Assembly: GCA_018873245.2 (NCBI GenBank)
Contig: JAEMBT020000007.1
Span: forward strand, 11,119,129 to 11,183,128
From: Archegozetes longisetosus
Taxonomy: Eukaryota; Arthropoda; Arachnida; Sarcoptiformes; Trhypochthoniidae
Reading direction: 5' to 3'
Length of the DNA stretch: 64,000 bases
Shown piece by piece: positions 1 through 14,565 of this stretch; position 1 is the first letter of the stretch; every line of letters begins with the position of its first letter. The notes under the pieces are model-generated. The model made no database searches and had not been told where the DNA came from. It was given only the letters and a program-made list of their open reading frames with translations. Both the position numbers and the translations under genes were made by a program.

Positions 1-1271
1 TAAAATATAAGTTCAAACTAGGATTATGTCCATAACTTCAAGTTTAAAAACTCAGCTATACAACAAAAAATTTAATTTAATAATATCTATTCTGTTATAT
101 TTTTATTATAATTATATCAATACTTCTGTTAAAATGATGGAATTGTCTTTTGGAAACTTTTAGTCAAGTTTAATGTGGATTATAGCTAGTCGTTAACAGT
201 TAAATCACTGCTTCCATCATATGTCTTCCAACAATTTATCGATAGTCCAAAAATAGATAATTAATATCATATAAGTTTATAAATGATGATTAGTTGAAAA
301 ATTGAAAACAACTTTTATTGAGAACAAAAAACAAGCAAAGGAAATAAGTTGGCATAGACTGAGTGGTAGATGAACTGTTAGGAAATATTTGACAACATGT
401 TCGTGTGTTTATTTAAATACTTATATTGTTTCGTGTAATTGATGAATGAGTTGTTTCATACAAAACCAATTCCCCTCTTATTTGATCGTTAAGCCGATTT
501 GCAATGTTGCAGATTAAGTGGCGTTTGCCGGTTAGTTCGCCAAATTGGGATTATTGTAGTATTACCTAAGGTTTAGTATAGTATACCACTTGATTTCCCC
601 ATCTCTTCATTATAATGTAATCGGTTTTACAGTTGAAAAGCTGTGCAAAATATACAGTTATAAATGAATGCATTGCGCACCTCTTATCTATTATAAACTT
701 GATGTTCAGTCAAAGGCATCGATGTGTTTATATAATAAGAAAGCTCTATAAAAATACATTATTTTTTACACATCTGTTTCAGAATCATTCAAACAAAGCT
801 AACAATTGACAAATAGCTTAATTTTGATTTTTTATATTTTCTAAAAGTAAGAACCGCTCAAACTAATAAATCTTAACTAATTTTGAAAATTATGATGAAT
901 AATTTAGTTGCTCTTAAATAAATAGTTTCATTCCTACAACTTATATATACTTAAAAAGATGATAATTGCATTTTTTTCAAAAGTATTATAAAAGCGCAAA
1001 TTCTTAAGTGCGCAGACATTAAATTTCTAAAAAACTTAATATGAAACCGCGAACTAACAAAACCTACGCTTTGGTTGCAAATGCAGCTAAAATTGAAGCT
1101 AAGACTATGTAATGTGGATATTATGTAAAATATAGTTTTAAGAAAATATATTAATGGGCCATTAGTGGAGGAAACAGTACACTCCTAAGCAGTTTACAGT
1201 AGCATTTATGAAGTTTTGTTACCACACAGTATAATATAATATAATGGCTTATGTAAGACTTGAATAAATAG

Positions 1272-1354
1272 AAAACTGTAGTTTTCGTTGGCGGAGGGGG
1301 CCTTAAAACTATGGTTTTCGTTGGTGGAGGGGTCTTAACTGGAGGGGTCTTAAG
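1272..1354. repeat. G-rich imperfect tandem duplication
   Basis: Two adjacent copies of about 34 bp sharing the core TTTTCGTTGG(C/T)GGAGGGG, followed by a third partial GGAGGGGTCTTAA. It stands out against AT-rich surroundings. No function is evident. Confidence 0.6.
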
Positions 1355-2528
1355 TGAAGAAGAGGGATGAACAAGAGGGCAAATACTGGCATTAATATAG
1401 TATAACTCAGTGAACAGCCTTTACTATTATTAAAGAGTTTGGGATATATTGTCCTGGTTTTGGGTGTCAGCTGGTGTTGTGTTCACAACTATACGTTCAC
1501 TGTTGGCAGTAATGGCTCTGTCAATATTTCGCGTCTTCAGTCTTGAGTTTAGGAAGACTTGCATATCATCCTATTGTTAGTATTGAGCGATAGTATAACA
1601 AAACTGATGACTTGCTGCACAAGAGAAGACAGAGTTCGGCTAAACAAATCCCAACTGCTTCTATAATCAGAGCAGTGGTGCCTGGATTTACAAAACGGAT
1701 TTGAAGCCAGAAAGAAATGACTGGAGGATTACTGCGAGGAAATTGCAAACAATCTGGCGGAGCACCAAATGGGCTTATTCTACATTAGAACTGATTGAAT
1801 GCGAATAGTATTGCCAACCGATTGGCTATAGGTTGTAATGATAGAGCATTAAGTGATGGCCAATTCCTTTTGACTGAACCATTAGCTTTTGCATTGGATG
1901 CGAACTAAACGATAAAAGTGGAGATATATTTATTTAACTTAACGTCACGATTGACATTCAGGCAATACAGCCTATACTCACATATTAGACAAACAACTGT
2001 GAAACAAGTCTATTGAGCAAATCTAAATGATGACAATAATTTCCTAGTAGTGAACAATATATTGAGTTTGAAAATCCTGGATACAAGTCTACTTATAAAC
2101 TGATACATCCCGTTTCGCCTGATTATCAACTCTTGCAGTTAATCTAATTATTTGGAACTGCATCCAGATTTCTTAAATTATTTGCAAATTTTAACTTTAA
2201 TCTCTAAAACCAAATTCATTCTACAATTTATGGCACTTTATTTGATAACTCTATTATGATTCTGAATCTGAAAACTTGGCCATTAGGATATAATCTAGAA
2301 GAGCAATATAAATAGCGTCAAACATATTATTGCATATCTCAAATGCTTCTCTACAAATGTGTATAACAAAGAAAGGTCTTAATGTGAAATCTTGCATAAT
2401 AGTGATATCATGATTTGCTATCATAATGCATCTGCATCTTCCTCTTCAATGATACAGTTGAGTAGAAAGTGAGCCACACTTAGCCTGTTTGCCATTTTGA
2501 CGTCTTCAGTTAGGCATAGAATAGGGGC

Positions 2529-2561
2529 GGCACATCTCAGGCACATTTCAGGCACATCTGA
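2529..2561. repeat. 11-bp tandem repeat, three copies
   Basis: Three head-to-tail copies of GGCACATCTCA with single-base differences (2529-2539, 2540-2550, 2551-2561). No coding context. Confidence 0.65.
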
Positions 2562-3138
2562 CTCTCACATCTCTCTACTGTTTGAAAACTGAAAGGTTTA
2601 GTTCTACAATTCAGTGATTCAATTTCACGGACCAGTTGTGTAATGTATAATACACTACGCGTTTTAAGCTATACTACAAGACATTTTCTGTTATATACCG
2701 CGCTTTCAGTTTATATAACTCACTACAAAAGCCCATAATATTTAGTGCACTAAAAACCTATTATAAATGTGTAAGTAAGCAAAGCTTTAGCAGAGAAAAA
2801 ACAATATCAGTTTATTTGCATTTAATATATTCGCGATCACGCCACACTTCTCCTATTTTCAATATGCAAAATTCATACTTCACTTACTTATACTCACAAA
2901 TTTTTATGAAGACTCATCATTCTAGCCATTAGCGACAATGCGTGTGGTCCATTCGGGCCTCAGCCACACTTTGATTAGAATTTTTATATTGTTCATGCCA
3001 TCAAAGTATAGCTTATAATATATTATATACCGTAAACATTAATATACAGTAACTTAGAGTGAAGTAACTTAACTTTTATACCGACACCAAAGCCCAACTG
3101 GTATTTCATTCTCTTTTCAATGTTTGCGTGTGCATGTC

Positions 3139-3167
3139 TTGTGTGTGTGTGTGTGTGTGTGTGTGTT
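3139..3167. repeat. (GT)n microsatellite
   Basis: Uninterrupted GT dinucleotide run in non-coding DNA. Read through on the other strand it gives a meaningless poly His-Thr peptide. Confidence 0.9.
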
Positions 3168-5218
3168 GTATGGATCAAAAGATTATTGTTTCCCCAATCA
3201 TCCAACTATTATAAGAGCGTTTCGCTTCTGAACCTTTTTTTAAAATAAAGTTCAACTAAAGTCACAGTAGTAGTCATGTCGTGAGTAATATCAAAAACTA
3301 TTCACTCCACTGAACACTTTTCTGATACTTAGTTCCGATAAAACCGATCGGTTATCCGAAACTAATTATTTTAATAAGCGTTCAAATATTTCTACTGTTC
3401 TCGAAGAATATTTTTTATAATATTGAAGAAAATGCTGAGAAAATGAAGAGAAAAAAGTTGTGACAGTACCTAAATTTAGCATAAATAGTCGATTTATCTT
3501 TAGGTAATTTTGTTTTATTTGTTTAACAGAAAACAACAAACCGATAGCCGGCATTGTTTTAACTCTGAAAAGGTTTATCTAAATCTGATTGTGTAATTTG
3601 ATTAATACTATTTTGGAGATAATGGCCTAAAGGAAATGAATATAATTAGTGATAAGCATTTTTGATTTGCAGTAAATTAAAACACAGCAAAACAGATGAT
3701 AATAATAAAAACTAGAAAATCCATTAAACAAAAAGTTAGTGCAGAAAATAGCCAAACGATTACTGTAATCATGAGAAGACAATGAAAACGATATGTCACG
3801 ATTCTTTGGTGTGCATGCCTTCAAAAGATAATATTGTGGACCATTGCATGCTGTCATTAGCAACTCACCGATGCCACTAATGCCAATTAATATGCGTTCA
3901 GTGTATCTCATTTGCAATTATATATTCTCTTTCTTCTACTCAATGGGTGATAGTAGGCATTGATTGTGGTCGCGGTCATTGATTGGGATCGGGAAAGCAA
4001 TCAGTGGATCTGCATTTTTATATAACAAAATTTATTCGAACAAATCAGTGGCTATGAAAAGAGCGCTTTTTAATTAGGCTAATGAAATATACATAATTAA
4101 TTCATGTACTCACATATCATAACTATTATACTGTATAAGAGCGAGTATATGATATGCATGTCAATGATATGAAGCAATTAGTGAGACAGCAGCTGCTCCT
4201 CAGCACCACTATTCAGATTATCATTAGCATTAGCTTTAGCCGAATCGCTATGGCTATTGATGAGCATTACGTGTGCGATACATGAAACACGGGCTATCGT
4301 TGATGATGGAAACAACACATGAAGAATGAATTATTTTATATGATAGTAGCAACATATTTAGGTATTTTCATAATTTATAATAAGACATTAGAATTGCTCC
4401 AAGTCTCTTATAATTACTATAATCTATTTCATGGCCTTTAAGAGTTATTTCTAATTTTTAAGAGATTTTTTACATTTTTCAAGAATATATAATTATCCAT
4501 GCATCGCTCTTTCAATTAAGTCTCCCAATAGAACGTAAGGATTAAATAGAAGGTGACCACATTTTAATACTAATTCGCCTCAAGCCATACAAACTAATTA
4601 AGTTAATTGAGGAATAGCGGCAGCTTTTATATTATTCACAGAATATGTGGTGGCACTCAATTTTAACATTTTTTATGTTTGCACTGCTTAAGAGGTGCAA
4701 TAAGTACAACAGTTAATAAATGCTTTGAGGAGACGATGAATTAAACGCCCAAATTTTAATTATAGAAAATTTTCTTATTATAAAAGTGGTCATTGTATTA
4801 AAGGATTGAAAATTTGTGGTTTTATGTCTCTCACTGTTGTTCAGTACAAACTATAACAAACAAATGCTAGCTCTTGGGGCACAACTTTCAGTTCCCAACA
4901 TTAGGTAAGAAAATCTAAAATATTCTCGTGTTGCGTGTCAAACAATAGTTTTTCTGACTGATAATTCTCACACATAGCAAAGTTTATGGATCTATTGTAT
5001 TCGTTCATCTCAGTAGTGATAATAGGATCGCAACTATTTCTTGGCTTCCAATCTAACGATAGATCGGTAGAAAAGGAAGAAGAAAAGGAAGAAAAAATTG
5101 AGAAGAAAAAAATATAGTTATTTTTGCGAGGAAATAAGCGTCAAGTTTAAGCTTTTATATGTTTTTAGAAAAGAAAGTTTTTTTGCATTGGTATTGGAAA
5201 GAAGGATGCATTGAATCA

Positions 5219-5252
5219 ATGTGTGTGTGCTGTGTGTGTGTGTGTGTGTGTG
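5219..5252. repeat. (GT)n microsatellite
   Basis: GT run with one interruption (CTGTG) in non-coding DNA. Confidence 0.9.
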
Positions 5253-6086
5253 TTATGTGTTGTTCATTAAAGCATGTAATTTGCACACTTAATTTTTGGC
5301 AATGCCTCTATTTTCATAATACCATTTTTCTATATATATAAAGCCAATCTTAAGGCCACACAGGTAGAGAAAATATTAGCGCCCCACAAGGGGAATCATA
5401 ACGCCTTGCAATATAACCGGCGACTACGACTACGTGATAAATTTTTCAGCAACAATACCTTTTACTACATATTATGCACACATGCATACAAACATACCTC
5501 TAACTGCAAAAATGATTTTTCTATTCTTCAATTGAAAATGTTTTCAGAACCAACACATTGAGATCCATCTAAGGTATGAATGTGTGTATATATGTTATGT
5601 GTCATTGTCACGTAATGACAGAGTTTGCAGAGAAAATTACTCTAATTATATGTAATGCCTTGGCTCATATTATTGACGATTGATGTGTTGTTACATAACT
5701 TTAGGATAAGAGAGAGGAAGAAAATAATGTGTAATTCAAAAGCAAAAAATAGTTTTTGAGATTGTACTTGCAGGCTATAGCTCTGTTTGAAGCCCTCTCT
5801 AATAATAATGAAAAAAATATGTATTGACGTATTGCTATTGTACTGAAAAACTGCTAAAATCATTTTCGTGAGGAATTTCAACTAACTGTATGAATAGCTC
5901 TCATCAATACATGCAGTCTATAGCATTCAATGTGAAAATTGTGTAAAATGCGAAAATTGGCCAATTTGTGCTCTCCAATTATATAATTAATTTTTATTAT
6001 CCTCACATTTTATGACTTACCGTATGTGTTGTCGCACTCAATACCTGCTATACTCTCTCTGCCTTTAGGGCTCATACAATCTGGAA

Positions 6087-6138
6087 GCACACAATCGTAG
6101 CAGACAATCCTAGCACACAATCCTAGCACACAATCCTA
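6087..6138. repeat. 13-bp tandem repeat, four copies
   Basis: Four exact-length copies of GCACACAATCCTA (6087-6099, 6100-6112, 6113-6125, 6126-6138). The last two are identical and the first two each differ by one base. The clean register indicates recent slippage or an array of identical binding sites. Confidence 0.85.
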
Positions 6139-7927
6139 GCCCTCTATTTCAATATACAAACAATTGATTATTCTTGCAGCGTAGAGTAATTTCAAATTGA
6201 CCACAATTTGCTATTATAGTGCGGTTCCACACCTTTTTGTCATTCAAACTCATTAGTGGATAAAATGTTTTTCAAAGCAACAAAAAATATTCATGAATTA
6301 GTATTTTTCTATTCAGGTGTGTAATAATGAATTAAAATGCAATCATAATAGTATTCAAGTTTATTATATACAGAATAAAAGCAAATTATAAATTACAGAC
6401 TCACTTCATTTAAGACTAGATATGTTTTCTAAAATATAAAGTTATCGGAATAGCATTAAGTATTAAATACTGCATAAATCAGATTTATAGACAAATAATT
6501 ATAACTTTCATAGATATGGACTAATTGCAAGTTTCAAACTGTTCGGACGTATTTCCGTTCAATGAGATACTAATGATTTGTTTTTGAAAAAATGTGTAAA
6601 GTGTACAGAAAAGCGCAAATAATCTGTAAAGTAATGGCAATTGCATGATGCCCGAGCTGCGCCCAAATGCATGTTTCAGTAGAATTTGTATTACTTAAAA
6701 TGTGTATAAAAGAGAAGTCAAATTATTATTAATATGAATTGAATAGAAAACTGCAAACACATATACAGTGACCTGCGCCTTATTTCCTTTTTCATAAATG
6801 CCTTAATGACTTGTAAAGCTGAGAAAAACTATTTGGCAACAATTTGCACGCATAATATTGTTAGCGTAAGGTATGAACTATTTGTTAGCTTAGATATTTT
6901 TTTCTACTAAATTGAATTGTACTTTGGGTGTAGTGGATGTCATCTCTATAATGCTGTAAAGGTATGAAAATTGCCAGTAAAGCTAATATAGATTTCAATT
7001 ACTGACTACTTTTGAAAGCATAAATCATTTTTGCCAATCCATGAGTATTACTATTAAATGTAGTCAATAAATCTGTTTTAGATGATATTCTGTTTTTTTA
7101 CTGCATAAAAAATTCAATATTTATGAATAGAAATAGTAAGAAAAAAATACTTTCTTCTAATAAAAGGATTGAAATGGTCAATATTACTAACAGTGGACTG
7201 TATTGAATCGCTTAAGAATTGCCATCTTTTTCTCAATCGGTGATGCATTTATGAGTGCGAAATATGGGAGACAAATTGCATTTATATATGATTTTAAGAT
7301 TAAGGATTTTTGAAGACCACCCAAAGAGGTCTGATGGAAATTTTGGAAAAGGATGCAATGTTTGGTAGAAATATTGTTTGGCCATTTAGGGGGCTGTAAA
7401 CAATTAAGTTAACTTTACATTTGGCGCTTAGTAAAAAAGGTTACAATGGATTTAAAAAGACTATAAAAGACACTTTTCAACATTTTTCACGGGATCAGCT
7501 AAGGTTCAAGTCCTGATATTAAGGATGTAAAGAAGTCTGGAGACTTCGAGTCAGAAAACCTGATCAAAAAAGTTGTAATAAGTGTATAAGTGCTGTAAAA
7601 ATGTTCGACAGACTAACTGAAAGTTTTGCAGTGCGACTCGCAATTGTCGCACTACTCAAAAACAAGACCTTTTTTAGGACGTTTTATTACTAAAAGGTTT
7701 TTAATTTAGAAAAAACCGAGAGGCCAACCATTCGCTCTTTTTATGACAATTTCCAATAATCATTAAGTTATTAATTGAATGCTTCAAATGTTCTCACACT
7801 TATCGAGAGTTAGAGTGAAAATCAGTTTCTCACAACTAATTATAATTAGTGATCAAACTAATAAAAGCGTTGGATGGCAGCCACAAATCCTTCACACAAG
7901 ACAAGATTTTTTAATATATACAGACTA

Positions 7928-7983
7928 CATATATATATATATATATATGTATATCTCTGTACGTATACATGTATATATATACA
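7928..7983. repeat. (TA)n-rich segment
   Basis: Two TA dinucleotide runs separated by a short GTATATCTCTGTACG spacer. A simple-sequence repeat. Confidence 0.8.
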
Positions 7984-7992
7984 TCTATTTCT

Positions 7993-8400
7993 CTATATAT
8001 TGAAAACTTCGTCATAATAGGGATAGCAATGGGACTCGTTATCATTGGGTGGCACATAAGCTTCACATTTGAACTGATGATAACGAATATATTTTCCGAT
8101 GTCTATATCAATCGGTGGATGGCCTGACGCCAAAGCTTTTACAACACGCCATTGGGTTTTCATCTTATCATTAGGCTTAGGCGCCAGTGTCGGCAAATTT
8201 TTATTAGGAACCACTTTTACTAATACTAATATCCCACCACAATCAGGTCAAGTGTTCCACAACCTGTTTTATCCCTCCTCTCAACTTGTCAACTATCACG
8301 TGCAATCCTCTTGCTATCATATCGTCAGTCGTCATGTCTTACAGTTGATGGAAATGATAATTCTGGTGAAGTTTGTTGTTTTATGAAGTTTGTTGTTTTT
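7993..8400 (-). pseudogene. Unidentified protein-like fragment, possibly broken
   Basis: This island is less AT-rich than its surroundings and is open in two frames. On the minus strand, 7993-8214 ends in a peptide of balanced composition (motifs GHPPIDIDIGKYIRYHQFKC and SHCYPYYDEVFNI). A second minus-strand frame just upstream (roughly 8230-8330) also reads protein-like (ARGLHVIVDKLRGGIKQVVE) but is separated from it by a stop and a frame change. A plus-strand frame also stays open (8099-8386), so which strand ever coded is uncertain. I do not recognise a family. It could be a decayed retrocopy, an isolated exon or a captured fragment. Confidence 0.2.
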
Positions 8401-9082
8401 TGTCGTTTGACAGGGATGTGCTATACGCCAACAAATAACATCATAAACAATTTGGAGCCACCAATCATTTGCTTTTAATTATCTTTAGTGATAAAACCAG
8501 ATATAAAGTGTAAATATAGATATGACTTATTTTTATAAGATTAAAAATTATTTTTAAAAACTATCTCCAATTTTTGCTCAGACTCCTAAATAAACATTGT
8601 GATCAAGCTTAAATTGGCCATTCTTTCTTCCTGATTAAGTTATTGGGATCCATTGAATTTTTTTCGATCACATCTAGTAGTAAATTACAGAGTTTCGTCA
8701 CTCCTCTCATAATATTCAACTCACTTCTAAAGTGCTTACATTAAAAGCAGAGAACAACAACTTCAATGCCATCTAATACATGATAGTTTGTTCTTAATGT
8801 ACTTTTCTCTATATGTTTTTTATTGCTTTCACAATAAATTTATTCGAAATGTGGCCAACACTTTGGCTCAATAATAAGTGTTTGGAGTGAAACAAGACTT
8901 TTTAACTTATAATTTCTGTAGTTATCATTCAGTTTCAGTTACACGAAAGTTGCTTAAAAAAAAGTTCAACTCATACACAGAGTAAGAAAGTTAGGAAAAA
9001 GTGATACACTCCAAGTCTAATGTAATTCATAATTCAGTGAATGTTAAAATAACAGTTACCAATGTTAGCGTAGTCGAACTGA

Positions 9083-9117
<35 letters not shown>
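9083..9117. repeat. (ATA)n microsatellite
   Basis: Trinucleotide ATA/AAT run of about eleven units in non-coding DNA. Confidence 0.9.
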
Positions 9118-9118
<1 letters not shown>

Positions 9119-10618
9119 GTGTATGTAATACTGCATATTCTATAAGAGTATTAAGTGCGCTAAAGGCGAGTTAGGAGTGGTCCCCAAACTAATCAAACAT
9201 TTACGAATGTGAGCAAAATAATTAGGTGAGAGCTCTGCTAATGGTCGCTCCCAATTTGCTCTAATACAGTTTTATTCGAGTTACAACCCGTCTAAGGTCT
9301 TCTTGTGAATTCTGAACGATGCTTCACCTCTGCCATCAGTAATTGAATTACTCGTTACACGTTTACATTAGACGCAGCACTTCACTAACATCTACTACTA
9401 CTGTATAATATATTTATTTACCTATACCTACAAAACTGAAACTTTTTCTATTGCCTTTTCGAGTAGATTCGGTTGTGAGCCGCCCCTTCTATTACTACCG
9501 AATTACGAGGCAAATAGTTATGTAGCCCAAAAATTACTGTAATTTAGGATTTAGACCGCTTTTACAAACAAAATTCGAGTTCTGGTCTTGTCAGTATTGG
9601 CGCTTTTCTAATACAATAACATGTTGTGAGTCCACAAATTGCTCACCAGAAACACTCCCACAAAACTTAAGTTTTTGCTTAACTTTTTATAACAAGTTCT
9701 TATGATTTCAAAACTATACTAAACGATTCCTAGAAAAACTGTTATGCATTTCCTCAACAATTTACAAAATAGACTTTTGCCAATTGAATGTGTAACAGTA
9801 ATGCATCGAACGATGTATTTCCTATAAGGAAACCTATTTTTCTATATCGAAAGTAGTTCGTAGTCCAGCTCAGGATTTGACTTTAAATATTGGTTTGATA
9901 GGAATGGATGGCATCCTAAATGAGCTCCACTTGACTCAATTTTGGTTTAGGTTCTGCCCTCACTCATAACCACCACTTCCACCGCCAACAAATTCACCCT
10001 CGCGTTGATCTCTCGTGAGAGAAACATTCGGCAAAAATTGGCAAAACTGCATAAAACTCAATAATGTATGCGAAAGGACAGAATTGTATTTGTAACAAAT
10101 TTTGCTCAAACAAGTCATGCATGTTATTGAATTGCTTGCATAAACAGATGTAACATTTTCTACTGATTGCAACCATTGCAACACTATTACTGCCCTTTTT
10201 TACATTTATTCTCTAAAACTTCGCTCTAACAACAGTTCCATTGATTGAAGCATAAAAAGAATAGGAGAGAGAGATTTAGTTCAGTTAAAACTAACATCAG
10301 TCTAGCATTAGGACATGTCTCTATTGATATGAGATCAATTGCATGACACTTTCACGTATTCTGCTTTTGCAGATTTATTTTAAATTTTATGCATGCATTC
10401 AATCGTAAAATTTGTCATAACTGATACAATTGCACCTAATCTGTAGTGGCACGAGTGTTATTGCTCTTTTTTCGATTCATATAATATAATCTACTTGAAT
10501 ATGTTGAATATATGAAATTTGTTTCACTCTAACTACTCTATTTTAGTACTGTTTGATCACTCCCTGTAAATGTGACTTTTTTGCGTTAGTTAAGTATTGC
10601 TGCTCTGCCAACTTTCAG

Positions 10619-10665
10619 GACTTTATTGACTTTATTGACTTTTTTGACGTTTTTGACTTTTTTCG
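10619..10665. repeat. Imperfect TGACTTT tandem repeat
   Basis: Four or five imperfect copies of a 9-11 bp T-rich unit, TTGACTTTA to TTGACTTTT, ending in TTTCG. Low complexity, no coding signal. Confidence 0.6.
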
Positions 10666-13066
10666 AAAATAAGTCTAAACCTTAAACCAAATATCCTCTG
10701 ACAAGAAAAACACTTTTTTCTTTTAAAATTGTAAGTTTAAATCGATTAATTTTTGCAGCTACTTTCGGCACTTGAAACTTATTTGTCGGCATGACTTTGT
10801 TGTAAATTAAAAGAAACCTATTTTGCATAACTGCTTCTCAAAAGTGACTGACTCACCAATTCTAACAATTTGTTTATTTTAGATGCAAATTATCTTTTTT
10901 TTTATCATTCCATTACATAACTAATAGATATTAGTTAGGATATTAATTAAAAACTATACTCAGAACGTGATTATCGTTTCAAACTTCTAGCGAAGCAATT
11001 TTGAATTTCGTTTATCTAAAACTATCTAAAAGTGCAATCCTTCAAAGTTACTGATTGAATTTATTAAATTAATGTAACTACCATTTAGTCTAATGGTTTG
11101 GGATCAATTAGAAAAAGTCAAAGTGTTAATTTTGATGAGTTTAGGAAATAGATAAGATGAGTTTTAAAAACTAACGATGAGTTGAGTAAATATTCACATT
11201 TAATTGTATTTGTGCCCTTATATACTCATTCATTATAAGAAGGTATAAAAACCAGTTATTAAAATAAGGACTTATTAAATTAAACAGAATACTAATTAAT
11301 ACCCAAAAGGATATGTATGCGATCAATGTTGACTATTCTGAAATAAAATTTCCAAGTTTAATCTAATAGCAGAATAATTTGGAGTTACTTTATTCTAATG
11401 TGCTAAAAAACTATTTACTACTTAACTAATATGAACCTTTCTAAAAGATTATGAGTCGCTTTTCTAAATTTAGCTTTAAACGATCAGCTAAATTAATTAA
11501 TAAACTTTCTGTTCATATTATTTATACTGCTCATATGTGTCCTTTTGAATAAAATGCCAAGAAGCTAATTAATCTCGCTTATTATTTGTTTCAAATTAAC
11601 TTTATACTTTGGTAATTATAGGTTTGTCAGCATTATTTTCAAAATATACACAACCTTTTTATTTCTATAGTGTTTCATTGATGCGATAAATATTCAAATG
11701 GAGTCTTAGTGATGGAGAGGTCACTGAAAATAGAGTCACCAAAAGTCAAATCTAATGAACGCAAGAGCTAAATAGAGATGCATATAACAGTAATAGGGAA
11801 AAACGTAATCCAATTGACGGCACACACCATTTCGATTCTCTTTGGGGTAATATAGTATTCAGATCGTAACAAATCTAGTATACGGCAGTATAGCACATAA
11901 GTATACATTTGATTCATGTTCAGTTGATTCTAATATTGTGTGCCTCTGAGCAACAGTCCCGAAAGTCAAATGATCATGAAAGAGCTGAACACTTGAATGA
12001 TTTTCTATCTGACATGCAAATTAGCCAAAACTAACATTAAGCGTGTTATTAATGATGGGCAAAATAGTACTCGTACCAATTGTTACTATCGTTTATTTGT
12101 GCCGTCATTTGATTCCTTATTCTGTTTGTCCGTTGGTTATAATAACAGTATAATTAGCTAGAATTATGCTAACACTTCCCAAGTGGATCGTAACGCTTTC
12201 TCTTAATTTGCATAAACACTGATAACTTATTACACAATAGTTTTCTGGCATAGTTTCACTTTTTACCAGTTATTCACTCTAAAGCATTCATACTCTATAA
12301 GCTCTAAGCCTTATATACTACATGTATTGATGCCAACCTCTGAACACTTCATAATTTAGAGGCAAATACTAACCTAACGGTTCTAAAAAGTTATCACGAA
12401 TCGGAATCAAAGTCCAGTGCATTCACCAATTTGTCGAAGATATGCATTGACATGTCTGTAACGCCATCACCGGCAGAAATCAACTTTAGCATAAGAATTG
12501 GCAGTTTTATTATCTCTTTCTTGATAGGTCTTCCTCTGGAATTGGTGCACCGCTTCCGGCGGTGAGCTCAAAGACCCTTTTAAAACATCTCAAGATAACT
12601 AACACTGAAAATGAATCCGTGCAGAACAACAAACAGTTGCCGGTATCGGCCTTTTTCTCTTTACTCTACTCTAGTCTTGTTCTGTATGTGTGTTGGCGTT
12701 AGTCTTATATCATATCGTAGTTAGAGAATCAGAAACCATTGGTTCAATTGGATCTTTTATGTTCTTTTAATATGGTATCACTAACAACAACGAAAGTCAT
12801 CTAAAACATGAATGATTGGCATTGTATCGGAACTATTGGACTTATTTGCTAAAAGTAGACATGCAAGACATCAATACAAGACAAACAACAGACATACACA
12901 AGTAGACAATGATCATTCGACAATTGTAAAAGTGATCGCTCAACCATAACCGGAGGGTATGGACGTTACGCGTATTACAAACGTTGCACACATTATGGAC
13001 CTTATAGTCGTTTGAGAGGTAGCAGAGAACGAGAGAATGAGAGTGAGACTAGAGAGAGGGATGAGT

Positions 13067-13069
<3 letters not shown>

Positions 13070-13106
<37 letters not shown>
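13070..13106. repeat. (GA)n microsatellite
   Basis: Perfect GA dinucleotide run, preceded from about 13,020 by imperfect GAGAG-rich sequence. It could bind GAGA-factor-like proteins, which is inference. Confidence 0.9.
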
Positions 13107-13109
<3 letters not shown>

Positions 13110-14521
13110 TCAGTTTGCCTAAAGCTGTTGTAAGTCTGCAAACAGTCATATAACACATAGCACTGGAGTACTTCCCCTCCGATTGTTTTGCCTGTTCTAT
13201 ACTAACTCTAAACCGGAGCCGCAATTGTTTTCTCTATTAACTATGACTTCATTCTCGTTAAACTAAGATTAATGAATCCATTTATAACGTAAATGGTGTT
13301 GTACTTATTGCCTGCCACCTTAATCTGAACTGTAAAGCTATTATTCTCTAGTCTGGCAATAGTATGTTATGAACCATTTAAACAGTTTTTTGGACATTTT
13401 CATTTGGACACTCACTATTCCGTGACAAACTTAAAACATTAGCCCTAGAATTTAAAAAGTCCTGAGAAAAGGAAAGCACAGCACAAAAAGTAAGGTTAAT
13501 ACGGGAGATGATGGCCATCATTACTCTGTGCGCTGTTCTGCAGCTGAGAGTTGATGGTCCATAAGTCAGCCAAATATCCCATTCTAGTCCACCCACTGCT
13601 ATAGCATCACAGCGGGCGAAAAGAACATTGCTTTCGATAAAATATCTCAACTCACATTACGTTAAAACTCCAAAGAAAAGTAGAGGAAAAAGGCTCTATT
13701 TGCTCCATAATCGCCGATCGAGGTATCAAAGTATCAACCGATGAAGTATAGCGTAGCCATACATTTGATGGCATAACGAATTAGAAATGAAGTTTTGCCA
13801 ATTCTTCGCCTGAGTATTAGCTAATGGCTAGCTGTTATAGTCGACCAGATCTGCAAACATGTGACAGCTCCAATAAAAATAATGGATTATTTTCTAATAA
13901 TTGTTGCCAAACTAACTGACAATAGAAACTGTAATCCAATGCAAGCTTTGAATGGAAAGCCATTAAAATACTTTTGGCGAATATTCCATGAGTTATATTT
14001 GTAAAAACACTTAGAAACATATTTTAAAATAAATGTCATCCAAAGGTAACCTAACAAATAAAGTGGAGTAAATGGGAAACATGTGGGGACCAGAAGAAAA
14101 ATAAAGATAAGCATCATATCCATTGCAAAGACGTTCTGCTCCATTGGGTGGTCGGTAAAGGTGGCACTTCATGATTGTAGTCAATAGTCACTCGTCAGAG
14201 CAACTGCTATTCAACTAGAGATGACGTGATCTGATATCGAGCACCAGAAAACTACCTAAAACGTGAACCAGAATTGTAGAACTGATACCAGTTGTGTTGA
14301 TCCCCTTTTACACGCATCACTGAAATTCTTTTACTTCTTATACAAAACGAACAAAACGGACACAATAAGTTAGTAAATCCAAATCACAAATCGTTCAAAA
14401 GTTCAACTTTATTATTGTCAAGCAGACAATCAGTTTGGCTCTGATCGCGACTTCAATAATCCCTCCTAAACAGTTCTCACACTTTCTCCTTATTGTAGCT
14501 CATTATAGTATTTTATCCACA

Positions 14522-14562
<41 letters not shown>
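14522..14562. repeat. (CT)n microsatellite
   Basis: CT run with one interruption. It is the reverse-complement counterpart of the GA arrays at 13.07 and 18.14 kb. Confidence 0.9.

Positions 14563-14565
<3 letters not shown>

Noticed and set aside
7440..7520. GGTTCAAGTCC at about 7,503 looks like a tRNA B box
   Set aside because: No matching A box at the right distance, no cloverleaf stems and no acceptor pairing could be found.
12940..13224. Minus-strand open frame of 94 codons
   Set aside because: Its core is a poly(Ser-Leu) readthrough of the GA microsatellite.
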